From Candidatus Methanophagales archaeon (GTDB lineage Archaea; Halobacteriota; Syntropharchaeia; Alkanophagales; Methanospirareceae): a stretch of DNA of 12,434 bases. The DNA lies in NCBI GenBank assembly GCA_030617585.1, contig JAUWVD010000014.1, positions 1 through 12,434 of the forward strand, given 5' to 3'. Below are positions 5,706 to 12,434 of the stretch, piece after piece; position 1 is the stretch's first letter; every line of letters starts with the position of its first letter. Under the pieces are notes generated by a model. That model saw nothing but the letters and a program-made list of their open reading frames with translations, did no database searches and was not told the DNA's origin. The position numbers and the translations under genes were made by a program.

Positions 5706-7319
5706 TCACACCCCCACTTCAAAACCCACCACCGGATGGTCAAGTCCAAAATTAAGGATTACCGCGGGATGCAGTTCGCCAAAAACACCTATACGCTTGC
5801 CGTCCACTATTATATCTGCCCTTCTACCCGCTAAAAAAGCACCATCCTCCGACTCGGACAATTCCACTTCGTCCATACACATCTCCTTGAGCACGGAATC
5901 CACTACCGATCTAACCTCAGCGAAGTTAGCATTTGCATGTGTTGAAACAGCAGCAAGCCGGTACTTTTCCTTTATGTTTAATACCACCGGTCCCACCTCA
6001 AAAATACGCTGTGGTAAATCCCGATGCTGGTTTAGCGCAAGTATCTCAAGCAAATTCGGCATAATTGTACTTCTAAGCATTGTATGCTCTGTGCTTATCG
6101 GCGATGCTACCTTTACTTCTTCTTCATGCCTCTTTCTTAGCATCAGCTCAAATTGTTTCCGCTCTGAGGTCAGCGTGAACGTTAGCACCTCAAAATAGCC
6201 CAAGCCAGTCATTATTTCCCTTACCTGTCGCTTCTTGTCTTCTATTGGGTGCACTTCCCCTATAACCATCGTGCCGGGAATCTCTGGCTTTATCCTGTCA
6301 TAGCCATAACCGATAGCGATGTCCTCGATTATGTCCCATGGATGGAGTATATCAGATCGATAAGCAGGTATTATCACATCTAACCGACCATCCGATTTTA
6401 GCTTCGCACTGAGTCCCATCCGCTCGCAGCACTTCTTGCAGTCCTCTGCACTTAACTCTAAACCTGTAAGCGAATTGACATCTGCCACAGAGGTTTCCAT
6501 CGTTTTTGGTGCTAAGGAAGGCGTCTCTATTTCAGCATCCGGATAACGAAGAACCACCGATTGTAACTGCCCGCCTCGCTCTGCAAGCGCACAGGCGATT
6601 ATATTAAGTGCCACTGAAACATTGTCGTCCAAGCCGGTAACATCTAAAAATATATCCGTTGTGGATTCGGTTACCCTTGTCCGCTCTGCATTGATAATAG
6701 GAGGAAAAGAGATAACACCACCACTGGAATCCAGAATCAAGGGATAATTTGTTTTATCTTCAAGAATATACTTGTATGCAACTCCTTTTGGATGCCGCTC
6801 TAAAATCTCGGCCATACTCATCTCTTCCTCGTAGTCTAGCGGAACGAAAGAGAACCCTGGGTCAACGGCGCGATACCGAAACGGTGGTTTCACCTTCCCC
6901 AGGTCATGCACACCAACCGAAACTTTCGCCCTGTTTCTGCCTATACCGCGATGTAGATGCTCTTGTAATAGCATTAACGATTCTATTGTGCTTGAATCGA
7001 AATGCAAGTTCCTGACTACTCCGCAAACAATATACGGTCGCACTGCTAACACTGAAGACTCCACGACCATCTCTATTCCCGATTTAGCCACATTATACGT
7101 TGCCAAGCCCGATTCGATGTCCAGAAATTGTTTCATAGTACGGGCGACACCCTCTACACTGAACAGATCCGGTCTATTTGGAAAGAACTCCACGTCCATA
7201 CTATCAGATTCTATTCGCTCTACGTCTGCGCACAGCAACGGCAGCCGCTCCTTTATCCGTTCTATGCTCACTCCGGTCAGATTTTCCAAATCCGCGTTAT
7301 ATAGCTTTATTACTGGCAT
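5706..7319 (-). CDS. pheT: Phenylalanine-tRNA ligase beta subunit
   Basis: 537 aa, the normal length for the short archaeal/eukaryotic-type beta chain, which pairs with PheS to charge tRNA-Phe. The N-terminus (MPVIKLYNADLENLTG) and VEFFPNRPDLFSVEGVAR (43-60) are archaeal PheT signatures. A B3/B4 editing-type domain lies at about 90-265, including NAERTRVTEST (210-220) and FLDVTG (224-229). The B5 domain spans about 270-345 and ends with IPAYRSDILHPWDIIEDIAIGYGYDRI (317-343). The catalytic-like core fills 355-537, with ASPISTEHTMLRSTIMPNLLE (405-425), RIFEVG (438-443) and GVFGELHPAVI (511-521). It is complete. It is the last gene of the nadX-TPR-pheT run, 30 bp behind the TPR gene. The ATG at 7319 has aagga right before it. 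pheS is not in the window, so the two subunits are not encoded side by side here. Confidence 0.97.
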   Translation of the reverse strand: MPVIKLYNADLENLTGVSIERIKERLPLLCADVERIESDSMDVEFFPNRPDLFSVEGVARTMKQFLDIESGLATYNVAKSGIEMVVESSVLAVRPYIVCGVVRNLHFDSSTIESLMLLQEHLHRGIGRNRAKVSVGVHDLGKVKPPFRYRAVDPGFSFVPLDYEEEMSMAEILERHPKGVAYKYILEDKTNYPLILDSSGGVISFPPIINAERTRVTESTTDIFLDVTGLDDNVSVALNIIACALAERGGQLQSVVLRYPDAEIETPSLAPKTMETSVADVNSLTGLELSAEDCKKCCERMGLSAKLKSDGRLDVIIPAYRSDILHPWDIIEDIAIGYGYDRIKPEIPGTMVIGEVHPIEDKKRQVREIMTGLGYFEVLTFTLTSERKQFELMLRKRHEEEVKVASPISTEHTMLRSTIMPNLLEILALNQHRDLPQRIFEVGPVVLNIKEKYRLAAVSTHANANFAEVRSVVDSVLKEMCMDEVELSESEDGAFLAGRRADIIVDGKRIGVFGELHPAVILNFGLDHPVVGFEVGV

Positions 7320-7349
7320 GTCCTTACATCAGGGTTTGTATATCATCCT

Positions 7350-8699
7350 TTATTTAGTTCTTTCTTCGTTTTTTGTTCCTTTCTTCGCCTCTTCCAATAT
7401 ACTTTTAGTACGTTCAGCCATTTTTTTTATACTCTGACTTGATTCTTCATCGTGTACCTTCAAACCACCGCCGGTAAGATAGAAATCAGCCCAGGGATAT
7501 ATATTACCAACAAACGTTTGCCCCTCAATTAGCTCGGGAACATTGCCCATCAACGTGTATTCCGTCTCTGTTGCCATGTCTTTAACCATAAGTTTAAAGG
7601 CGGCATGATCAACACCAACACCCTCAAAATTGCCTGATACGGGGTTACCAAGCCCTTCTATCCGTTCCATTAGGTCACTGCTAAGCCCGTTCTCCTCTGC
7701 ATATACCAGTCCCGGGGTCTTACCCTCCTTAAGCTTTCTGTTGAACACAAACCAGTTTATGAAATCGAAAGCATCTTCTAGCATAATCGCTTCCAGATCC
7801 CGCTCCTCTTTGTATTCAGCCTCCGCTTTCGCTAATTCCTTCTCAAATCTTTTCTCGGCGAATTCTCTTATATCCTCTATCAACCACTCTGCCTCTTGAT
7901 ATTCTCGCGCTTTTATCGCTGCCTCGCCCTCTAAGTTCTTCATTCGCTCCACCCGATCTATAGAGTCCTTCACCGCATCCAAAAACCCACGGTACTCTTC
8001 TTTCCCTGCACGCTCACAACGAGCCAAACTATTTTTGAACGCATCAAGAGAATCAGCATATCTCCCTCTCTTCTCCAGGAAGTGACCATAATTCGCCCAC
8101 ACGACTTCATCGTCGGTCTTGCTTAGAAATCGTTTGTATTCCTTTTCTGCTTCTTCATGTCGCTCTTCCATGTCGTAAAGCTCAACGAGTAATAAATGGG
8201 CGTTCACATCTGTGGGGATATAGCCAATAACAGTATTCAGGAGTTTTTCACCATGCCCCCTATCTTTTTCTATTAATCGCTCCTTCATTCGTCCATCAAC
8301 AGATGGATCTCTCAGGAACTTTATAATCATATCAGGAACGCCTTCTACACTACTCAGATCGTCTGCCACATACGCAGCGCAGACATCTTTAAAATCCGCT
8401 ATAAGCCAGATGTCAAAGATGCTTAAAGGTTTCAGCTCGTTTTTAGCCCCGCCTTCTTTGATTATGGCCACCTCATGTGCTTTCAGCTTATCCTCCTCAT
8501 CCTGCATCCCCAGCTTATTCTTTCGCATATGCTTGATAAAATCCCTCTGCACTTTATCCCGTTCCCTTTTGCTTATAATACCCGCTTCTGCGTCTCTAAA
8601 CACCTTTTGTACCGCAATAAAAAGGGCCCATGCTTCGACTATCTCTTCTTCCTCGTCTTCTAAGTCCAAAAATCTCTTCATCAGTTCCTTATGATTCAT
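7350..8699 (-). CDS. TPR-containing protein with a SEC-C-associated-type C-terminal module, function unknown
   Basis: 449 aa, soluble, with no signal peptide or membrane segment. The N-terminus is acidic (DLEDEEEEIVEAW, 12-24). The middle (about 150-255) contains TPR-like helix pairs, such as VNAHLLLVELYDMEERHEEAEKEY and the following WANYGHFLEKRGRYADSLDAF, which suggest protein-protein contacts. A long charged helix (about 260-305) leads to a C-terminal module (about 308-411) with FDFINWFVFNRKLKEGKTP, then a small beta domain ending in FVGNIYPWADFYLTGG. From memory this resembles the FxxWFxFD...GKTPL...LxGG module found next to SEC-C motifs in bacterial and archaeal TPR proteins; the Cys-rich SEC-C motif itself is absent. 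The gene begins 2 bp after the nadX stop and ends 30 bp before pheT, so it is co-transcribed with both. No function can be assigned. Confidence 0.85.
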   Translation of the reverse strand: MNHKELMKRFLDLEDEEEEIVEAWALFIAVQKVFRDAEAGIISKRERDKVQRDFIKHMRKNKLGMQDEEDKLKAHEVAIIKEGGAKNELKPLSIFDIWLIADFKDVCAAYVADDLSSVEGVPDMIIKFLRDPSVDGRMKERLIEKDRGHGEKLLNTVIGYIPTDVNAHLLLVELYDMEERHEEAEKEYKRFLSKTDDEVVWANYGHFLEKRGRYADSLDAFKNSLARCERAGKEEYRGFLDAVKDSIDRVERMKNLEGEAAIKAREYQEAEWLIEDIREFAEKRFEKELAKAEAEYKEERDLEAIMLEDAFDFINWFVFNRKLKEGKTPGLVYAEENGLSSDLMERIEGLGNPVSGNFEGVGVDHAAFKLMVKDMATETEYTLMGNVPELIEGQTFVGNIYPWADFYLTGGGLKVHDEESSQSIKKMAERTKSILEEAKKGTKNEERTK

Positions 8700-8701
8700 T
8701 T

Positions 8702-9553
8702 TTATGTCCCAACCCTTATTGGATAGGAGATACTCTTAAGAGTAGCAATAGCAGAAAGAGCAGCTAAATAGCTCGTCTTTGGATTTGTAATTGAAGGCTC
8801 GTTCTCTATACAGACGAAAAATTTACCGAATTCGCCTTTTACCACAATCTCATGCACGTTCTTCTTCGTAGATGGGTCGGCAACTATTTTCACTTTCGTT
8901 GCCTCGGAGCCTATCCCAGCAATACTCAAAGAAGCTGCTACGTTCACGTTCTCCGGGAAATATTTTACCGCTTCTTTCGCATGGCCCATGAACAACGTTT
9001 CCGCTTTCTTTATTGATAACAGGTCTATTCCCTGCCCCTTCACATATCTATTGCCTTCAAATCCCGATGGTGGCTTTTTTGTCGTCAATTCCACTTTGTG
9101 TATCCCCCCGATAGCACCGGATTTTAGCCCATCTATACCCGCTACGGCACCTGACGGGATATGCACTTTACATCCCTTTTCCTTCGCTATCTTTTCGATC
9201 TCTTCAAAAAGTCCTGACTCGCATAGCAGTGCACCAACGCTTAATATCATCACTTCTTTACCCTTTTTCAATGCAGGGATTATAAATTCACGAACCGCAG
9301 CCTGCGATGCACATTCTATTACTAAGTCAACAGTATCTAAAACCCTATCCAACCCCGTGTTATCAGATTTTAGTATATCTGGCGTCTTCGTCAGGCTTTT
9401 GCATAACCGATCTACATTTGCCGGGTTCGTATCTATTAAAAATTTCAGTTCCATCCCTAAGTCCAGCCCAGTAGCTTCATCGCTGTCTATCGCCTTGCAT
9501 ATCTCACTTCCTATCGAACCGCAGCCGACTACACCTACTCTTGTTTTCACCAT
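8702..9553 (-). CDS. nadX: L-aspartate dehydrogenase NadX
   Basis: 283 aa cytoplasmic NAD(P)-dependent dehydrogenase that oxidises aspartate to iminoaspartate, the first step of de novo NAD synthesis in archaea lacking aspartate oxidase NadB. The N-terminal Rossmann fold has GVVGCGSIG (7-15) and ECASQAAV (80-87). The C-terminal catalytic domain has SVGAL (105-109), PSGAVAGIDGLKSG (133-146), EAVKYFPENVNVAASLSIAG (194-213), VKIVADP (221-227), NVHEI (232-236) and NPKTSYLAALSAIA (257-270), which together are diagnostic for NadX. Length is a little above the common 235-270 aa range but nothing is missing. It heads the nadX-TPR-pheT run and is divergent from nadC, which acts two steps later. No strong Shine-Dalgarno sequence precedes the ATG at 9553. 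Confidence 0.93.
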   Translation of the reverse strand: MVKTRVGVVGCGSIGSEICKAIDSDEATGLDLGMELKFLIDTNPANVDRLCKSLTKTPDILKSDNTGLDRVLDTVDLVIECASQAAVREFIIPALKKGKEVMILSVGALLCESGLFEEIEKIAKEKGCKVHIPSGAVAGIDGLKSGAIGGIHKVELTTKKPPSGFEGNRYVKGQGIDLLSIKKAETLFMGHAKEAVKYFPENVNVAASLSIAGIGSEATKVKIVADPSTKKNVHEIVVKGEFGKFFVCIENEPSITNPKTSYLAALSAIATLKSISYPIRVGT

Positions 9554-9596
9554 AAACTTTTTTGTAACTAGAAACCTTTACTAAAAATGTAACTCT

Positions 9597-9610
9597 CTTT
9601 ATTTATAAAG
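9597..9610. promoter_or_regulatory. Symmetric TATA palindrome between nadX and nadC
   Basis: CTTTAT-TT-ATAAAG is a perfect inverted repeat with 6-bp arms and a 2-bp centre. Read leftwards it gives TTTATAAATA, a near-ideal TATA box about 50 bp before the nadX ATG. Read rightwards it gives TTTATTTATAAA, 20-30 bp before the two candidate nadC starts. One element could therefore serve both genes, or the repeat could also be an operator. Confidence 0.5.
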
Positions 9611-9621
9611 AAGGAAAATTT

Positions 9622-10452
9622 TTGCTGCAAATGCTGCTGAAAGAGATAGAGGCTTTTTTGGAAGAAGATGTAGGGCATGAGGATTACGAAGAGATAGTAC
9701 CATATACCTCTTGTAAAGCGGAGATACAGGTGAAGGAAGAAGGTGTCCTTGCAGGTTTAGAGGAAGTGAAACAGATATTTGACTACTTAAGTGTTCAGTA
9801 CTCCACCGAATTCGAGGATGGAGCGAGACTAAAAAGTGGTGATATTATTTTGACTAGTAGTGGCGCGGGTGCGAAGATATTGAAGGCGGAAAGACTAGTG
9901 CTTAATTTCTTGGGCAGAATGAGTGGTGTTGCAACTTTAACGGATAGATGTGTAAATGAGGTAAGGGCGGTAAACGAGCGTGTTTTGGTTGCAGGAACGA
10001 GGAAAACGACACCTGGATTCAGAAAATACGAAAAGAAAGCAATAGCTATCGGCGGCGGCGACCCGCATAGATTCGGATTATACGAAGCGGTAATAATAAA
10101 AGACAATTATATAAAGCTGATGGGGCTGGAGAGCGCTGTAAAACGGGCAAAAGAGAAGGTGAGTTTTACAAAAAAAATCGAAGTAGAGGTTGAGAGTGTA
10201 GAGGATGCACTAAGCGTAGCGGAATTGGATGTTGACATAATTATGCTGGATAACATGTCGGCAGCGGAAGTACAGACGTGCGTAAAGTTGCTGAATGAGC
10301 GAGCAGTTCGTGATAGGGTGCTTGTGGAGGCTTCTGGCGGGATTGATATGGCTAACATAAAAGAATTCGCTTCCACTGGCGTTGACGTCATCTCAATTGG
10401 CATGATTACTCATTCTGCGAAATGGTTGGGCTTTTCTATGAATGTTGTTTAA
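9622..10452 (+). CDS. nadC: Nicotinate-nucleotide pyrophosphorylase (quinolinate phosphoribosyltransferase)
   Basis: 276 aa. It condenses quinolinate with PRPP to give nicotinate mononucleotide and CO2. Diagnostic blocks: an EDVGHED-like N-terminus (15-21), AERLVLNFLGRMSGVAT (89-105), GTRKTTPGFRKYEKKA (125-140) with the substrate-binding Arg/Lys cluster, GGGDPHRFGLYE (144-155), IKDNY (159-163), EVEVES (187-192), LDNM (209-212) and EASGGI (236-241). Length is normal and all blocks are intact, which favours NadC over the related ModD. Two starts compete. TTG 9622 has aagga 7 bases before it. ATG 9631 has poor Shine-Dalgarno spacing but lies where a leaderless transcript from the TATA element at 9597-9610 would begin. 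The gene is divergent from nadX and converges on hsp20 with a 33 bp gap. nadA is not present. Confidence 0.93.
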   Translation: MLQMLLKEIEAFLEEDVGHEDYEEIVPYTSCKAEIQVKEEGVLAGLEEVKQIFDYLSVQYSTEFEDGARLKSGDIILTSSGAGAKILKAERLVLNFLGRMSGVATLTDRCVNEVRAVNERVLVAGTRKTTPGFRKYEKKAIAIGGGDPHRFGLYEAVIIKDNYIKLMGLESAVKRAKEKVSFTKKIEVEVESVEDALSVAELDVDIIMLDNMSAAEVQTCVKLLNERAVRDRVLVEASGGIDMANIKEFASTGVDVISIGMITHSAKWLGFSMNVV

Positions 10453-10485
10453 CGGTCTAATATTTAGTACACAAATACAAAAGTT

Positions 10486-10851
10486 TTAGTCTATGCCTAC
10501 CAATACTTCTCTTCGCATTTTAGGTAAATTAATTCTGAGTATTCCGTTTTTGAACGAAGCAGTTGCTTTTTCCGGGTCTATATGCACCGGAAACCGTATC
10601 TGCTTCTTGAATGCCTGAAATGTTATTCGCTTCTGGATACCACCCCACCGCTCCCAGCAAACGGTATTGCTCATCTTCGCTATTACCTCTATGGTATCCT
10701 CTGTTGTACTTATCTCTACGTCTTCTTTCCTCACGCGGGGCAAGTCAAAAGTAACATGTATCTCGGCCCCTTTATCTTCTACATCGTATAATGGCTCTAA
10801 ATTACCATCATATCCCCACATCGCCTTTGTTATCCCTCTTTCTATCTCCAT
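10486..10851 (-). CDS. Small heat shock protein, Hsp20/alpha-crystallin family
   Basis: 121 aa, at the short end for archaeal sHSPs. It is an ATP-independent holdase that binds unfolding proteins and normally forms large oligomers. The alpha-crystallin domain runs from about 22 to 110: DVEDKGAEIHVTFDLPRVRKEDVEI (23-47), TIEVIAK (53-59), the beta strands KKQIRFPVHIDP (82-93), and the diagnostic A-x-x-x-NGIL block at 98-105 (ASFKNGIL) followed by INLPK. The N-terminal arm has only about 20 residues. The short C-terminal extension contains VLV (116-118), which could stand in for the IxI oligomerisation motif. A strong Shine-Dalgarno sequence precedes it. It is 76 bp downstream of the PAC2 gene and probably has its own promoter. 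Confidence 0.9.
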   Translation of the reverse strand: MEIERGITKAMWGYDGNLEPLYDVEDKGAEIHVTFDLPRVRKEDVEISTTEDTIEVIAKMSNTVCWERWGGIQKRITFQAFKKQIRFPVHIDPEKATASFKNGILRINLPKMRREVLVGID

Positions 10852-10867
10852 TTCCGCACCTTCCTTC

Positions 10868-10875
10868 CACCTCCT
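10868..10875 (-). promoter_or_regulatory. Strong Shine-Dalgarno sequence of the hsp20 gene
   Basis: The minus strand reads AGGAGGTG, an eight-base match to the anti-Shine-Dalgarno, about 16 bases before the ATG at 10851, with further GGAAGG copies closer in. It is much stronger than the sites of neighbouring genes, consistent with high-level translation of a chaperone. Confidence 0.65.
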
Positions 10876-10927
10876 CTAACATTATAGCGTTTTAATGTTA
10901 CTAAATTTTTATTTCTTACTTAGTTAC

Positions 10928-11683
10928 TTACTGATACATGATGGGCATGTCCTGCTCCACATCCTTTTGCATCTCTGGAGCAGAGAGCGCTGTTTGCCGC
11001 ATAAGGTCTCGAGCTTTTAGTTTTATTTCCTCTGCACGTTCATTTAACTCTGCCACATCTATACCTAATTCTAAGAATTTCTCAAGTGATTCTATTGCCG
11101 ATGCTGCCGCACCGGGATCGGGATATACTGGGTAGCACTGAGCAAGCAAGGAAATAGCACTCAAATCCTTCTTGCTGCATTCCCGTTGCATTATTGCGTA
11201 AGTCCCGGCGATAAAACCCTCCTCCAGTAGATCCACCTGCTTATCCTTCAGCTTCTTCATCGCGTCTTCGTTGTTACCAACGGCAAACACTTCCGGCTTC
11301 TCTATGTCCATCCTATCCTTTGCAGGCAGCCCGGTTATCGAGATAACGAGTTTAGCGCTAATAGCCTTAAACCAATCGGCCAAAGCCTCAGTCAGCGGAT
11401 AAACAGCGTTTGGCGGTATCGCAACTTCGGATAACACTATTACTACGTTTTCATCGCCATATATTCTAAAAGGACTCTTCAATTTGCCCTTGTGTATTAC
11501 CATAACAGGCGGAAACAAATCTGATTCGATATAACCTATTTCCTTATAGCCCATCTTCTCCACAGCGTAAGAAGCTGCAATTGTGCCCACCAACCCCACA
11601 TCCGGCAGCCCCTCTATCACTATCGGATTATTATACACTACCGCTCCTTCTTCCACTATTCGCACGAGTTCTCCCATATTCAT
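10928..11683 (-). CDS. PAC2-family proteasome assembly chaperone (PbaA/PbaB type) with HbYX-like tail
   Basis: 251 aa. PAC2-family proteins are homologous to eukaryotic Pac1/Pac2; archaeal members (PbaA, PbaB) bind the alpha ring of the 20S proteasome. The family core is visible: PIVIEGLPDVGLVGTIAASY (20-39), IESDLFPPVMVIHKGK (52-67), PFRIYG (71-76), VVIVLSE (80-86), ISITGLP (114-120), EEGFIAGTYAIM (154-165) and LLAQCYPVYPDPGAAASAI (179-197). A C-terminal helix follows. The last three residues are Met-Tyr-Gln, which fits the hydrophobic-Tyr-X (HbYX) motif used by proteasome activators and PbaB to dock between alpha subunits. The start is 20 bp after the thyX stop, so thyX and this gene are probably co-transcribed. 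It is not clear which of PbaA or PbaB it corresponds to. Confidence 0.92.
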   Translation of the reverse strand: MNMGELVRIVEEGAVVYNNPIVIEGLPDVGLVGTIAASYAVEKMGYKEIGYIESDLFPPVMVIHKGKLKSPFRIYGDENVVIVLSEVAIPPNAVYPLTEALADWFKAISAKLVISITGLPAKDRMDIEKPEVFAVGNNEDAMKKLKDKQVDLLEEGFIAGTYAIMQRECSKKDLSAISLLAQCYPVYPDPGAAASAIESLEKFLELGIDVAELNERAEEIKLKARDLMRQTALSAPEMQKDVEQDMPIMYQ

Positions 11684-11703
11684 TTAAAGAGGATTTTATG
11701 ACT

Positions 11704-12434
11704 TTAAAAAGTATCCGCTTTTTTTTGGTATGTGGCCAGTTCCTTCTCTATTATCCGCTTCGCTTGCCGCTCGAATTTAACCTTTATTTCACGTTTCTTC
11801 GGCAATATCCCTTTGAATGGGCATTCTTTGGGTCTGACTTCATTTTCGGGGCATACACCAAGTGTGAATCCCCTGCACCAGACCGATGAGAAAATAAGTG
11901 GGTATTCTTCCATACATATCTTATACATGCGCATGGCCAGCGCACGGATTTCTGGCGCCGCTCTCACACATAGCCTAAGCATGAAGAAGTTTATCAAGCT
12001 GCGAACATTCATCGTTACCACATAATGAGTGTGCAAAGCCAGCGGTAATACATATCTCGCCTGTTCTCTCGCAATGCCGAGCTCTCTCAACTTTGTGTAT
12101 GCAGCATTAGCACTCTCCATAGCATCACGGTAAATCGCCGCTGCCGCACCTTCTTGCTCTAACTCTTCTGGAAGATAATAGCCAAACCCCTTTTCTTCTA
12201 TATACCTCGTGCTTCTCGCAGTGTGGCTGGCAATCCGGTGCTCTAATAGTTCTCTACTGAGAGCGACGCTTATCTCTGATATGTCAAAGGTGAAATAGAT
12301 ATGTTCTAGCACCGAAGAATAATCGTTATCTGTATTTAGCGCTATTATCTCTTCTGCGCCTTGTGTCGAAGAAACACCGCTTACCTTCGACGCATCGGCA
12401 ACCAGACTTATCCCGCCTTCTGTTACTCTAAGCA
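11704..12434 (-). CDS. thyX: Flavin-dependent thymidylate synthase ThyX (N-terminus cut by window edge)
   Basis: FAD-dependent methylation of dUMP to dTMP using methylene-tetrahydrofolate or a pterin analogue. The frame stays open to the right edge, giving about 242 visible residues; the GTG at 12312 lies inside the gene (SSVLEHIYFTF) and is not the start. Landmarks are SVLEHIYFTFDI (residues 40-51 from the edge), the ThyX motif region EHRIASHTARSTRY (64-77), YVLPLALHTHYVVTMNVRSLINFF and LRLCVRAAPEIRALA. After the core, three cysteines (in VWCRGF, GVCPE and KECP) recall the Cys-bearing tails of other archaeal ThyX proteins. The signature RHRxxSxNxxSxRY is altered: Glu replaces the first Arg and Thr replaces Asn. 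Only a few N-terminal codons should be missing. It is followed after 21 bp by the PAC2 gene. Confidence 0.94.
   Translation of the reverse strand, partial: LRVTEGGISLVADASKVSGVSSTQGAEEIIALNTDNDYSSVLEHIYFTFDISEISVALSRELLEHRIASHTARSTRYIEEKGFGYYLPEELEQEGAAAAIYRDAMESANAAYTKLRELGIAREQARYVLPLALHTHYVVTMNVRSLINFFMLRLCVRAAPEIRALAMRMYKICMEEYPLIFSSVWCRGFTLGVCPENEVRPKECPFKGILPKKREIKVKFERQAKRIIEKELATYQKKADTF

Noticed and set aside
5649..6198. ORFs on the plus strand across the pheT 3' end
   Set aside because: Shadow frames of pheT and the TGCCCTT repeat, with low-complexity Ser/Pro-rich products.

Overview
The window reads as chromosomal DNA of a euryarchaeote with methanogen-type metabolism. The evidence is a homologue of formylmethanofuran dehydrogenase subunit A, archaeal-type PheT, a PAC2-family proteasome assembly chaperone, a flavin-dependent thymidylate synthase, an archaeal NadX/NadC pair and archaeal TATA-type promoters. 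The moderate-to-low GC, the accumulation of small Cys-rich proteins and the orphan FwdA paralogue would suit an ANME-1/Syntrophoarchaeum-like or methanogen-related lineage. That placement is inference; no rRNA or methyl-coenzyme M reductase gene is present to prove it.

Layout. (1) 22-1448, plus strand: a NifX/NifB-C-type cofactor-binding protein with a Gly/Met-rich, coiled-coil tail, followed by two unannotated Cys-rich microproteins (55 and 50 aa), a poly-T terminator, a fragment with a ferredoxin-like Cys motif and a 27-codon coiled-coil mini-ORF. (2) 1449-3861: cheA (plus) and cheR (minus) converge and overlap by 35 bp, with no other che gene in view. (3) 3901-5289, minus: a shortened FwdA paralogue that keeps most metal ligands of the amidohydrolase centre but has lost the HxHxN block. 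(4) 5290-5705: a gene-free 416 bp region with a promoter for the FwdA-like gene, an orphan plus-strand promoter and short repeats. (5) 9553-5706, minus: a tight operon nadX - TPR/SEC-C-associated-type protein - pheT. (6) 9622-10452, plus: nadC, divergent from nadX across a 68 bp gap holding a symmetric TATA palindrome. (7) 12434-10486, minus: thyX (N-terminus beyond the window edge), a PAC2 chaperone with a C-terminal HbYX-type tail, then an hsp20 gene with its own strong Shine-Dalgarno sequence.

How the genes work together. NadX makes iminoaspartate and NadC converts quinolinate to nicotinate mononucleotide; the connecting enzyme NadA is not in the window. CheA and CheR are the kinase and receptor methyltransferase of one chemosensory pathway whose remaining parts must be elsewhere. 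PAC2 and Hsp20 are both protein-quality-control factors. No transposon, CRISPR array, tRNA or rRNA was seen. The parts most likely to be undescribed are the NifX/Cys-microprotein cluster at the left end and the metal-site-altered FwdA paralogue.
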